A stretch of 64,000 nt of DNA from NCBI RefSeq assembly GCF_005280655.1, contig NZ_CP040058.1:3086001-3150000 (forward strand). Direction: 5' to 3'. The position numbers were made by a program, and so were the translations under genes. Below, in pieces: positions 17,918 to 25,469 of the stretch. The notes beneath the pieces were generated by a model that was not told the origin of the DNA, did not search any database, and saw only the letters and a list, made by a program, of their open reading frames with translations. This DNA comes from Anaerostipes rhamnosivorans (GTDB taxonomy: Bacteria > Bacillota > Clostridia > Lachnospirales > Lachnospiraceae). Every line of letters starts with the position of its first letter. The first letter of the stretch is position 1.

Positions 17918-17984
17918 CAAAGCGGACAAGCCCGCTCCTCTTTCCACTCCCTCACTCTTTGAATGGCTCGATTTGACGTAGTTA
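17918..17984. repeat. Degenerate copy of dispersed palindromic repeat A
   Basis: Begins immediately after the PHP stop with CAAAGCGGACAAGCCCGCT and ends with GATTTGACGTAGT-AAA. Both blocks recur at 58527-58619; the 3' arm of the palindrome is missing here. Confidence 0.5.
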
Positions 17985-18016
17985 AACAGGTTCCTACTTA
18001 ACGGGAACCTGTTTTT
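17985..18016. terminator. Bidirectional terminator between PHP and MATE genes
   Basis: AACAGGTTCC / GGGAACCTGTT followed by TTTT; between convergent genes. Confidence 0.88.
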
Positions 18017-18049
18017 AAGTGATGTCCAATAATAGAATAAAACTTATCT

Positions 18050-19468
18050 TTATTCCGCGGCTAAGTTTACTCTATCTTTCTTTTTCTGTAATACTGCCTC
18101 CTTGTTTTCGTCCCTGCCATCTTTTAAGTGTCTGAAGACAAAAACAGCCGCGCCGATCACGGCGAGAAAGGAGATGATGTCAGCTGCAGGCGCTGAGTAC
18201 AAAGTTCCTTTTAATCCGAACAGTCTCGGCAGCAGGATCACCAGCGGAACACTTAGCACAAAGTCCCTGAGCAGGGAAAGCCCCATAGACAGAAACGGTT
18301 TTCCCAAAGCCTGAAGAAAAATACTGATTGATTTCTGAATGCAGCATAAAATAATCGTACACAGATAGGTCCTGAACGCCATGACCGCAAACTCATTGTA
18401 AAGCGCATTTTCATTTCCGAACAGTTTGATGATCTCCATAGGAAAGCACTCAAACAGTATCATAGACACAAAACCCACACAGGCCTCTGCCGCAACCATC
18501 AGCTTAAATATCTTTTTAACCCGCAGATGAAGTCCTGCACCGTAATTGAAGCCGATGACCGGCTGTGAGCCTGCCGCAATACCGACAGAGAAAGCGATAA
18601 CGATCTGGAATACCTTCATGACGATCCCCACCACCGTGAGCGGTATATCTGCTCCGAATCTGGACCTGGCCCCGTAGATCACAAGCATATTATTCATAGC
18701 TGCCATGATGGCGACAATAGAAATCTGCGTAAGAAAGCTGCTGATTCCAAGAGACAGAACCTTCTTGGAAATTGCAGCTTTCAGGCTGAAGCTCTCTTTT
18801 TTCATATCCACAGATTTCATATGGCATAGATAATAAACCGCCAGAAGAGCAGATACGATCTGCCCGGTGATCGTTGCCAATGCGGCTCCCATCATGCCCC
18901 AGTGAAATACAAAGATCGTGACAGGGTCCAGAATCACATTGATGACCGCGCCGATCAGGGTAGATATCATCGCGAACTGCGGGCTCCCGTCTGCCCTGAT
19001 CATCGAGTTCATACCATTAGAAAACATAAAAAACGGAATCCCTATCATGATATAAAGAAAGTATTCCTGCGCATATGCAAAATTATTTTCTGTGGCTCCG
19101 AAGGCATATAGAAATTGGTCCTTAAAAATGAAAAGACACACAGTAAAGATAATTCCGGCTGCAGTGAGGATCACCACGGCATTGCCGACGCTTTTGTGTG
19201 CCCTCTCTGTGTCTTTGCATCCCTGGCAGAGACTCAGACAGGCAGCACACCCGTCTCCGATCATCAAGGCCATAGCAAGTGCTATGATCGTAACTGGGAA
19301 TACCACATTGGTAGCCCCGTTCCCTAAATAGCCGATCCCTTGTCCTATAAATATCTGGTCTACAATATTATATAAGGATGACACCAGCAGCGACAAAATA
19401 CAAGGTACGGAGAATTTCAGCATTAATTTCCCCACACTTTCTTTTTCCATAAAACGATTTCTTTCCAT
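18050..19468 (-). CDS. MATE family efflux transporter (MepA-like)
   Basis: A second cation-coupled multidrug exporter, unrelated at close range to the one at 7789. The start at 19468 is chosen because GGAGGG lies five bases before it, and the longer TTG frame would overlap that site; product 472 residues. The N-terminal PCILSLLVSSLYNIVDQIFIGQGIG and repeat-half AAGSQPVIGFNYGAG are typical of the MepA branch. A long hairpin with a T-run lies between the likely promoter and the start, pointing to control by transcription attenuation. Confidence 0.93.
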   Translation of the reverse strand: MERNRFMEKESVGKLMLKFSVPCILSLLVSSLYNIVDQIFIGQGIGYLGNGATNVVFPVTIIALAMALMIGDGCAACLSLCQGCKDTERAHKSVGNAVVILTAAGIIFTVCLFIFKDQFLYAFGATENNFAYAQEYFLYIMIGIPFFMFSNGMNSMIRADGSPQFAMISTLIGAVINVILDPVTIFVFHWGMMGAALATITGQIVSALLAVYYLCHMKSVDMKKESFSLKAAISKKVLSLGISSFLTQISIVAIMAAMNNMLVIYGARSRFGADIPLTVVGIVMKVFQIVIAFSVGIAAGSQPVIGFNYGAGLHLRVKKIFKLMVAAEACVGFVSMILFECFPMEIIKLFGNENALYNEFAVMAFRTYLCTIILCCIQKSISIFLQALGKPFLSMGLSLLRDFVLSVPLVILLPRLFGLKGTLYSAPAADIISFLAVIGAAVFVFRHLKDGRDENKEAVLQKKKDRVNLAAE

Positions 19469-19495
19469 AATTCCCTCCAAACAATATTTTTGCAG

Positions 19496-19561
19496 AAAAA
19501 AGGCAGCGTGAGTATAAGACCGTAACTTTCGCTGCGATTAGAGTCTTATAATCTCGCTACC
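19496..19561 (-). promoter_or_regulatory. Probable transcription attenuator in the MATE leader
   Basis: Two 19-nt arms (19502-19520 and 19543-19561, 16 of 19 matched) form a stem followed on the - strand by TTTTTT, about 30 bp before the MATE start. The loop contains GCAGCG, complementary to CGCTGC in the 3' arm, so an alternative anti-terminator pairing is possible. Confidence 0.6.
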
Positions 19562-19697
19562 ATTTCCATTTCTGTCTTCTATTTTATTTACATTTTCAGT
19601 ATATCAGGTTCAAAATCATGTTCGTAAGTGTTTTTTAGAATTTCGTTCATTTTAATAGAAAAATACAAAAAAGAATTGAAATTTTTATTCATTTATC

Positions 19698-21098
19698 CTA
19701 TAGCTGCGATTTCAAAATACTTCTGGCAACACTCAGACCGTTTGCAGATGCCTGCTGAAGTCCTCTGGTGACAGATGCCCCGTCTCCGATGGCTCTAAGC
19801 CCTTTAATGTTAGTTTCAAATGCTTTGTCTGTGACTACCTTATTAGAATAGAATTTCACTTCTACCCCATAGAGCAAAGTCTCATCGCTGGCCATACCCG
19901 GTGTTACCTGATCCAAAGCGTAAATCATCTCCTCGATTGCTTTCATGATCCTGTACGGAAACACCAGGGAAAGGTCCCCTGGTACCGCATCTTTTAGCGT
20001 AGGGGTGATGTTGTTGCGAAGCAGCCGTTCTTCCGTTGTCCTCCGTCCCCTGACAAAATCTCCGAATCTCTGGACAAGAATTTTTCCGTCACAGAGCATA
20101 TTGCTCAGCTGTGCAATATGTTTGCCGTACTGTATTGGTTCCTTAAAAGGCTTCGTAAAGTTTTTTGAAACTAAGATCGCGAAATTGGTATTCTTTGTCT
20201 TATATTTTTCTGCCTTATATGCATGTCCGTTTACCACTGCCAGACCGTCCTCATAATATTCTGTGGCTACTTCCCCCGACGGGTTCGTACAGAAAACCCG
20301 GACCTTATCATCGAAAGTTGGGGTATAGTAAACCAGCTTGGCTTCATACAGGCTCCTGTTTAGTTCTTCCATGATCTCATCCCGCACCTCTACACGGACA
20401 CCCACATCCACGGTGCCTACCTCTGTCTCAATCTTATGCTCCCTGCACAGATTGCTGAGCCACTCTGATCCCTCTCTTCCCACTGCGGCCACGATCTCTG
20501 GGGCATAAAAAGTATCCCCTTTATCCGTCACAACTCCCTTCGCCTGTCCTTCTTCGATCAGAATATTTTCCACCATAGTGTTAAATTCCATCCGGATACC
20601 TTCTTTGAGCAGATGTTCTTGGAGTCTTTGGTATATTTTGTACCCTTCTTCCGTTCCCAGATGGCGGATTGGACACTCGATCAGTTTTAAATTGGCCCTG
20701 ATCGCCTTTTTTCTGATCCTTGCGATCTCCCTTTCTTCGTTCAGGCCGTAGACTTTTGTATCTGCCCCGAACTTCAGATAAATCTGATCCGATTCCTTTA
20801 ACAACTTTTCTGTCTCATCATAGCCAAGGATCTGTGGAAGATTTCCTCCCACATCCGGCGACAGGGAGAGTTTCCCGTCAGAAAATGCTCCTGCACCTGC
20901 AAAGCCCGTGGTGATGGAACAGGGTCTGCATCCCACGCAGACCTTCGTCTTTCTTTTTGGGCATAACCGGTCCTCGATCCTCCGCCCCTTTTCTATCATC
21001 AGTATCTTTAATTTCGGTTTCTTCTGTGACAACTCGTAGGCGCAGAAAATCCCAGAAGGTCCTGCCCCGATAATGATGACATCAAACTTGTTATCCAC
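19698..21098 (-). CDS. FAD-dependent dehydrogenase (NAD(P)/FAD oxidoreductase)
   Basis: A soluble flavoprotein of unknown substrate. The N-terminal Rossmann motif DVIIIGAGPSGIFCAYEL binds FAD; a conserved GFAGAGAFSDGKLSLS block and the C-terminal IGDGASVTRGLQQASANG segment place it in the widespread family of predicted FAD dehydrogenases of about 460-490 residues. A CxGCRPC group follows KVCV. The start is uncertain: GTG at about 21098 (VDNKFDVI) has GGAAAGGG upstream, while the longest frame starts with TTG at 21146. It is monocistronic. Confidence 0.85.
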   Translation of the reverse strand: MDNKFDVIIIGAGPSGIFCAYELSQKKPKLKILMIEKGRRIEDRLCPKRKTKVCVGCRPCSITTGFAGAGAFSDGKLSLSPDVGGNLPQILGYDETEKLLKESDQIYLKFGADTKVYGLNEEREIARIRKKAIRANLKLIECPIRHLGTEEGYKIYQRLQEHLLKEGIRMEFNTMVENILIEEGQAKGVVTDKGDTFYAPEIVAAVGREGSEWLSNLCREHKIETEVGTVDVGVRVEVRDEIMEELNRSLYEAKLVYYTPTFDDKVRVFCTNPSGEVATEYYEDGLAVVNGHAYKAEKYKTKNTNFAILVSKNFTKPFKEPIQYGKHIAQLSNMLCDGKILVQRFGDFVRGRRTTEERLLRNNITPTLKDAVPGDLSLVFPYRIMKAIEEMIYALDQVTPGMASDETLLYGVEVKFYSNKVVTDKAFETNIKGLRAIGDGASVTRGLQQASANGLSVARSILKSQL

Positions 21099-21169
21099 AA
21101 CACACACGCCCTTTCCAATACTTTTTCCACTGCTTCTAGATTTCAAAACACAGCTTTATTGTAACATAA

Positions 21170-21313
21170 GATTTTTTATTTGATATATTTTTCTTCATCG
21201 GTTTTTATGGTACCATGACTGTCCCTTTTATCATGGCCCTTGGTATCGGTGTCTCTGCCATCCGCAGTGACCAGCACTGCGGGAATGCGTTTATTAGAAG
21301 AACTGGAAGATGA
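21170..21313 (+). pseudogene. Relic of a DUF1538 membrane protein gene
   Basis: The + strand frame contains GTMTVPFIMALGIGVSAIRS, which matches the helix signature of DUF1538 proteins (GTMTVPFILALGxGV). Similarity then breaks into an unrelated tail and a stop. Both sides of the original gene are gone, so it is a decayed fragment rather than a gene. Confidence 0.6.
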
Positions 21314-21328
21314 ATGAACCCCATAAAG

Positions 21329-21361
21329 AAAAGCTGTGCACCAATTCCGGGCACAGCTTTT
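21329..21361. terminator. Terminator at the end of the mannitol/RuMP operon
   Basis: Perfect 11-bp arms AAAAGCTGTGC / GCACAGCTTTT; on the - strand it follows the last gene of the operon by about 10 bp. Confidence 0.92.
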
Positions 21362-21370
21362 CATCACATG

Positions 21371-22525
21371 TTATTTAATGAATCCTCTGGTTTCCAGAGC
21401 CTGATACTCTTCCACTACTTTCTTGAAAATTGGATTCTCAGTCTCAAGGCCAGTGTATTTCTTCACCACCTCTTCAATACCCAGTTCCTTGATATCCTTC
21501 TGGAGAACCACAGCGTTCTCATCCTTTGGATCAGAGTAAGCAAATCCGGCTGCCATTCCTTTGGCAATCGCAGCATAAGAAAGTCCGTGCTTGAGACAGT
21601 TCTCTGCCGCACCTGTCAAACGATCTCCCTTTGACAGTTTACGGATTGGGTCAAAAGCAACCCGGTAGATGGAATCCGGGATCTCTCCCATCGGAGTCGG
21701 AAGATTCTCCAGATTATCCAGTTCCTCCTTGGTGATATCATACTCTTCCCCGATCATATCAAGGATCTCCTGATGCACCTGTCCGATAATCTGTGCAATT
21801 TCCTCGTCTTTCTCAGAATCCGGAATCGTCTTGTACCCTTTCAGGTAACCCCAGAAGGCGGTGGATGCATGCGGGCCGTTAATGGCAAACACTTTTAAGT
21901 CTTTGAGCATCTCGATCCGGTCGTTTAACTCCAGCCATTCCACATCGCTGAAATCATTATAAACTGGTGTCTGAATCAACAGTGAAGCCACCGCCATGGT
22001 CACAATATCTGTAGAATAGTGGGTTGCGGCGTCTGTACCTCTACGGATGATGGAATCCCTGATGGCAACGTTGGTATCAAACCATGCCTTTACATCCTCA
22101 GGAAGCTTCTCGCGAAAGTTCTCCACAATGCCAGGGATCAGATAATTTTTGTTTGTGACACAGATGGCTGTCAGCTTTTTTTCTGGCTGCTTTTTATAGA
22201 ATTCGATGAAACATTTTGATAAATAATGCCCTGCTTCCTTAAAATCTTTCGGGTACAGCGGCATCATGATGACGTCCGTATTCAAAAAGGCTTCCATACA
22301 GGAATATTCTTCGTCACAGACATAAGCCTCATAGCCTGACACCGTCCGGTCCTCGATGGAATCTACCCTGTGGACTTCCACATGATAACTTCCTGTTTTC
22401 TTCAGCTCTTCAACTACCTTTGGATCTTTGTCCAAAAAAGCAATCTTCCAACCGGCATTGTCAAATGTTTCTCCAAAGAATCCTTTTCCGAGACGTCCCG
22501 CTCCTACAATCATTACCTGTTTCAT
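21371..22525 (-). CDS. Mannitol-1-phosphate 5-dehydrogenase paralogue (polyol-phosphate dehydrogenase)
   Basis: A long-chain polyol dehydrogenase with N-terminal NAD fold (MIVGAGRLGKGFFGETF) and C-terminal catalytic domain. It has 384 residues like MtlD at 23839, but the catalytic region reads KVFAINGPHASTAFWGYLKG against KLYTINCGHAWSGYIGKLMG in MtlD, so the substrate is probably another hexitol phosphate. It is the last gene of the mannitol/RuMP group, 92 bp after hxlB across a partial terminator, so it may be expressed at a lower level. Presence of HxlB next door makes a 3-keto sugar phosphate a plausible product, but that is inference. Confidence 0.82.
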   Translation of the reverse strand: MKQVMIVGAGRLGKGFFGETFDNAGWKIAFLDKDPKVVEELKKTGSYHVEVHRVDSIEDRTVSGYEAYVCDEEYSCMEAFLNTDVIMMPLYPKDFKEAGHYLSKCFIEFYKKQPEKKLTAICVTNKNYLIPGIVENFREKLPEDVKAWFDTNVAIRDSIIRRGTDAATHYSTDIVTMAVASLLIQTPVYNDFSDVEWLELNDRIEMLKDLKVFAINGPHASTAFWGYLKGYKTIPDSEKDEEIAQIIGQVHQEILDMIGEEYDITKEELDNLENLPTPMGEIPDSIYRVAFDPIRKLSKGDRLTGAAENCLKHGLSYAAIAKGMAAGFAYSDPKDENAVVLQKDIKELGIEEVVKKYTGLETENPIFKKVVEEYQALETRGFIK

Positions 22526-22574
22526 AGTCTAAAGTTTCCTCCCTACTGTCATGTATTTTGGTTTTATATTTTTA

Positions 22575-22604
22575 AAAAGGGGCCCCAAAAAGAGCCCCCT
22601 TTTA
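22575..22604 (-). terminator. Intra-operon hairpin between hxlB and the dehydrogenase paralogue
   Basis: AAAAGGGG-type arms around a GCTCTTTTTGGGG loop, followed on the - strand by TTTTT. Probably a partial terminator that lowers expression of the last gene. Confidence 0.6.
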
Positions 22605-22617
22605 TCTTTCTGTCTTT

Positions 22618-23178
22618 TTATTCCATGTTCGCGTGTCTCGCAAACAGATCGTCGTCCGTCTGGTCGGTGATCCTCATCAAATCCATTACCATACAGTCAT
22701 ATGTAATCCAGCTTAACTGCTCAAATCCAGAACCTGCGGCCTGCACAGTTCCTGCGCCCTCATGGTTGTCACATTTCTTTGTAACTCCCGGAAGTGTGAT
22801 CACTGCATCCGCCATAGATCCGATGGTATTCTCAGGGAACATAGTGATGGTCGCTACCTTTGCGCCCTGACTCTTTGCCTTCTTTGCATTGGATACAAGG
22901 CTTGCCGTATTGCCGGAACCAGAACCCACGATGAGCAGATCCCCTGCCTGAATTGATGGAGTCGTTGGTTCTCCAACAAAGTATACGGTATATCCAAGAT
23001 GCATCAGACGGTTTGAGAATCCTCTTGCAGCAAATCCGGAACGTCCGGCACCACCGACAAAAATCCTTTTTGCCTCTGTGATCAGTTTCTCTACCTCTTT
23101 GATCTGATCGTTGTCTACTTCTTTTGCATTATCGGTCAACTCGCCGAGAATAGCCATCATATTTTTACATTCTGTCAT
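22618..23178 (-). CDS. hxlB: 6-phospho-3-hexuloisomerase
   Basis: Interconverts D-arabino-3-hexulose 6-phosphate and fructose 6-phosphate. The 186-residue SIS-domain protein shows FVGGAGRSGFAARGFSNRLMHLG near the N-terminus and the phosphate-binding GSGSGNTASL block, and ends with DDLFARHANME, all typical of PHI. It lies 30 bp downstream of hxlA. Together they run the ribulose-monophosphate steps in either direction: formaldehyde fixation, or release of formaldehyde to make ribulose 5-phosphate from fructose 6-phosphate. Its place behind mtlD, whose product is fructose 6-phosphate, favours the second direction. Confidence 0.95.
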   Translation of the reverse strand: MTECKNMMAILGELTDNAKEVDNDQIKEVEKLITEAKRIFVGGAGRSGFAARGFSNRLMHLGYTVYFVGEPTTPSIQAGDLLIVGSGSGNTASLVSNAKKAKSQGAKVATITMFPENTIGSMADAVITLPGVTKKCDNHEGAGTVQAAGSGFEQLSWITYDCMVMDLMRITDQTDDDLFARHANME

Positions 23179-23208
23179 AATCTTTTCCTCCAGTCCGTGC
23201 TTTAAAAT

Positions 23209-23835
23209 TTAAAGCATTGCATCTTTGATTGCTTTAGCTTCCGCCACAGGATCATCCGCATGTCCAATCGCTGATCCAACAATGATAATCTCTGGTTTCA
23301 GAGCAACATATTTATCAATGGTCTTGCTGTTGATGCCACCGGCTACCGCAATCTGGGCCTTTTTCGCATGCTCTGTCATAACCTGAAGGTCCTGAATCGG
23401 CTCTCTTCCGGCTGCCTGCTGGTCAGCTCCGGTATGGACAGCCAGGATATCCACCCCGATCTCTTCCATCTTTGCGATCCTTGCCGGGAGATTTTCCACG
23501 CAGATCATATCCACTACAAGCTTTCTGTCATAATCTCTGGCTGCCTTTAATGCACCTTCAATGGTCAGATTATCAGAGACACCCAGAATTGTTGCATATG
23601 CTGCCCCTGCCTCATAAGCGTAGCTGGCTTCCAGATATCCGCCGTCCATGATCTTAAGATCCGCAAGAATCTCTTTGTCCGGGAAGAAACGATGGAATTC
23701 GCGCACTCCACGCATTCCCTCATCCATGACGAACGGCGTACCCACTTCAATGATGTCAACATGCTCTGCAACCTTATCGGCAAAACGCAGTGCATCCACA
23801 AGATTCATTTCGTCTAATGCTAACTGTAATTTCAT
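23209..23835 (-). CDS. hxlA: 3-hexulose-6-phosphate synthase
   Basis: Aldol addition of formaldehyde to ribulose 5-phosphate, or the reverse. The 208-residue TIM-barrel of the OMP-decarboxylase superfamily has LQLALD at the start, the metal/substrate motif ADLKIMDGG, VVDMICVENLPAR and AVHTGADQQAAGR, followed by the phosphate loop AVAGGIN and IIVGSAI. These match Bacillus-type HxlA better than 3-keto-L-gulonate-6-phosphate decarboxylase. It starts 3 bp after the mtlD stop, which shows tight coupling to mannitol catabolism. Confidence 0.94.
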   Translation of the reverse strand: MKLQLALDEMNLVDALRFADKVAEHVDIIEVGTPFVMDEGMRGVREFHRFFPDKEILADLKIMDGGYLEASYAYEAGAAYATILGVSDNLTIEGALKAARDYDRKLVVDMICVENLPARIAKMEEIGVDILAVHTGADQQAAGREPIQDLQVMTEHAKKAQIAVAGGINSKTIDKYVALKPEIIIVGSAIGHADDPVAEAKAIKDAML

Positions 23836-23838
23836 TTT

Positions 23839-24993
23839 TTACTTCCCTTCCTTTAATTCGTTATAATCCTTGATGATCTCGTCAAACATCCTGGTTCCTG
23901 ATTCAATGCCGGTAAAGTGAGTTACCGCATCTTCAATGCCATGTTCCTCCACGTACTTCATCAGTTCCACAGACTGCTCATCTTCCTTCACGTCAAACAG
24001 GAACGTTGCAGCAATTCCCCGAAGCAGCAGAGTATTCTTAAGTCCTCTTTCCTCACACTGAACTGTTGGTCCTACAAGACGGTCATTCGGCGCCAGTTTT
24101 CTGATCGGCGCTCTGGAAATACGGGTAATGGTATCTTTGATTCCAGGAGTACAGAAACGGTTCAGGGCAAAAGTGATATAGTCTTCCATATCCTTTTCCG
24201 TAAATCCGTGTTTTGCCACCATAAGGGCTGCCACTTCCCTCATGACCTCTCTGGTCATCTCAATGTTCTCCGGCACTGCAAAGTAATCCTGGATGATTTC
24301 ATAGCCCATGAGCTTTCCGATATATCCGGACCACGCATGGCCGCAGTTGATGGTATAAAGTTTTCTCTCCAGGAACTTTTGAAGGTTGTCTGTATACTCT
24401 GCCCCATCGATCGGAAGCTTTTCCGGGTCCACCAGCTTGTTGACTTCCACAGCCAGTTCATGATCCTTACCGATATCAATACCGTCCCTGCCATCTTTGT
24501 CAGTTCCGAATACCATACGGTCCACAGCGGTGTTCGGGAATGCGGCTGCCTTTAAAAAGTCTTCCTCCGATGCGATTCCTGTGTTCACCAGCTCCTTCAA
24601 CAGCAGGTCTCCGTTGAACAACGCATTCTCACAAGGGATCACGTTGATCCTGTCTTTTCCCGCTTCCAGTCTGGCCTTTAATCCTTTGGCGAGCGTTCCT
24701 GCGATTTTCGGAAAATTATCTGCCAGTACAGCTGTGGTAACCACATCCGCTTCCACGATAGCCTCTACAACTTTGTCTTCTTCTGTGATCGGAGAAAGAG
24801 CAGAAACCTTGTCAATCTCTTTTCTCCTATAGTCTTCTTCAATTACATATAAGTAGTAATTATGGTATTTGTTCAGTTCCTCGTTGACTTTCTCATTAAC
24901 GTCCACGAATACGATTTCATATCCTGTGTCATGCAGTAAGTCTGCAATGAATCCGCGGCCGATCTTTCCAGCCCCAAAGTGTACTGCTTTCAT
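23839..24993 (-). CDS. mtlD: Mannitol-1-phosphate 5-dehydrogenase
   Basis: Oxidises mannitol 1-phosphate to fructose 6-phosphate with NAD+. The 384-residue protein has the MtlD N-terminus MKAVHFGAGKIGRGFIADLL and the catalytic KLYTINCGHAWSGYIG segment (near 215). It sits directly after mtlF in the order mtlA-mtlR-mtlF-mtlD, the standard Firmicutes mannitol operon, and is followed 3 bp later by hxlA, which is not standard. Confidence 0.96.
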   Translation of the reverse strand: MKAVHFGAGKIGRGFIADLLHDTGYEIVFVDVNEKVNEELNKYHNYYLYVIEEDYRRKEIDKVSALSPITEEDKVVEAIVEADVVTTAVLADNFPKIAGTLAKGLKARLEAGKDRINVIPCENALFNGDLLLKELVNTGIASEEDFLKAAAFPNTAVDRMVFGTDKDGRDGIDIGKDHELAVEVNKLVDPEKLPIDGAEYTDNLQKFLERKLYTINCGHAWSGYIGKLMGYEIIQDYFAVPENIEMTREVMREVAALMVAKHGFTEKDMEDYITFALNRFCTPGIKDTITRISRAPIRKLAPNDRLVGPTVQCEERGLKNTLLLRGIAATFLFDVKEDEQSVELMKYVEEHGIEDAVTHFTGIESGTRMFDEIIKDYNELKEGK

Positions 24994-25013
24994 TTTATTC
25001 CCTCCGTCTTATT

Positions 25014-25457
25014 CTAGCGGACCACGTCTGCAAATACATTTAGTATTTCTTCTTTGGTCTTTGCATTTCTAAGTTTTTCCACGTTGTCAAGATCTGAGCA
25101 TGCCACTGCGATATCTCCTAAGATTTCAATGTGCTCATTGTTCTTTCCTGCGATACCGATGATAACATTGGCTGTTTTTCCTTCATAGTCTACACCCTCA
25201 GGAACTTGGATAAAGGAAATTCCTGAAGCCATAATCCTTTCTTCGGATTTTACGATGCCGTGCGGGATCGCGATATGATTGCCGATATAGGTAGAGACCA
25301 CTTCTTCCCTCTTCAGCATATCTTCAATATATTCTTTCTTTACATAGCCGTTGTCTACCAGGATCTGTCCTGCTGCCTGGATTGCTTCTTCCTTTGACGC
25401 AAAAGATGCGTTTAATCTGATGTTGTCCGCGTTAAAAATACTTTTCTTATCTCCCAT
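25014..25457 (-). CDS. mtlF: PTS mannitol-type EIIA component
   Basis: Transfers phosphate from HPr to the EIIB domain of MtlA. The 147-residue protein has the active-site histidine in HIAIPHGI and the family ending NVEKLRNAKTKEEILNV. It lies between mtlR (12 bp) and mtlD (20 bp) and completes the transporter, since MtlA here lacks an A domain. Confidence 0.95.
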   Translation of the reverse strand: MGDKKSIFNADNIRLNASFASKEEAIQAAGQILVDNGYVKKEYIEDMLKREEVVSTYIGNHIAIPHGIVKSEERIMASGISFIQVPEGVDYEGKTANVIIGIAGKNNEHIEILGDIAVACSDLDNVEKLRNAKTKEEILNVFADVVR

Positions 25458-25469
25458 AACTGAAACCTC

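Noticed and set aside
23209..23835. 3-keto-L-gulonate-6-phosphate decarboxylase instead of HxlA
   Set aside because: The ADLKIMDGG and AVHTGADQQAAGR blocks and the adjacent PHI gene fit hexulose-phosphate synthase better.
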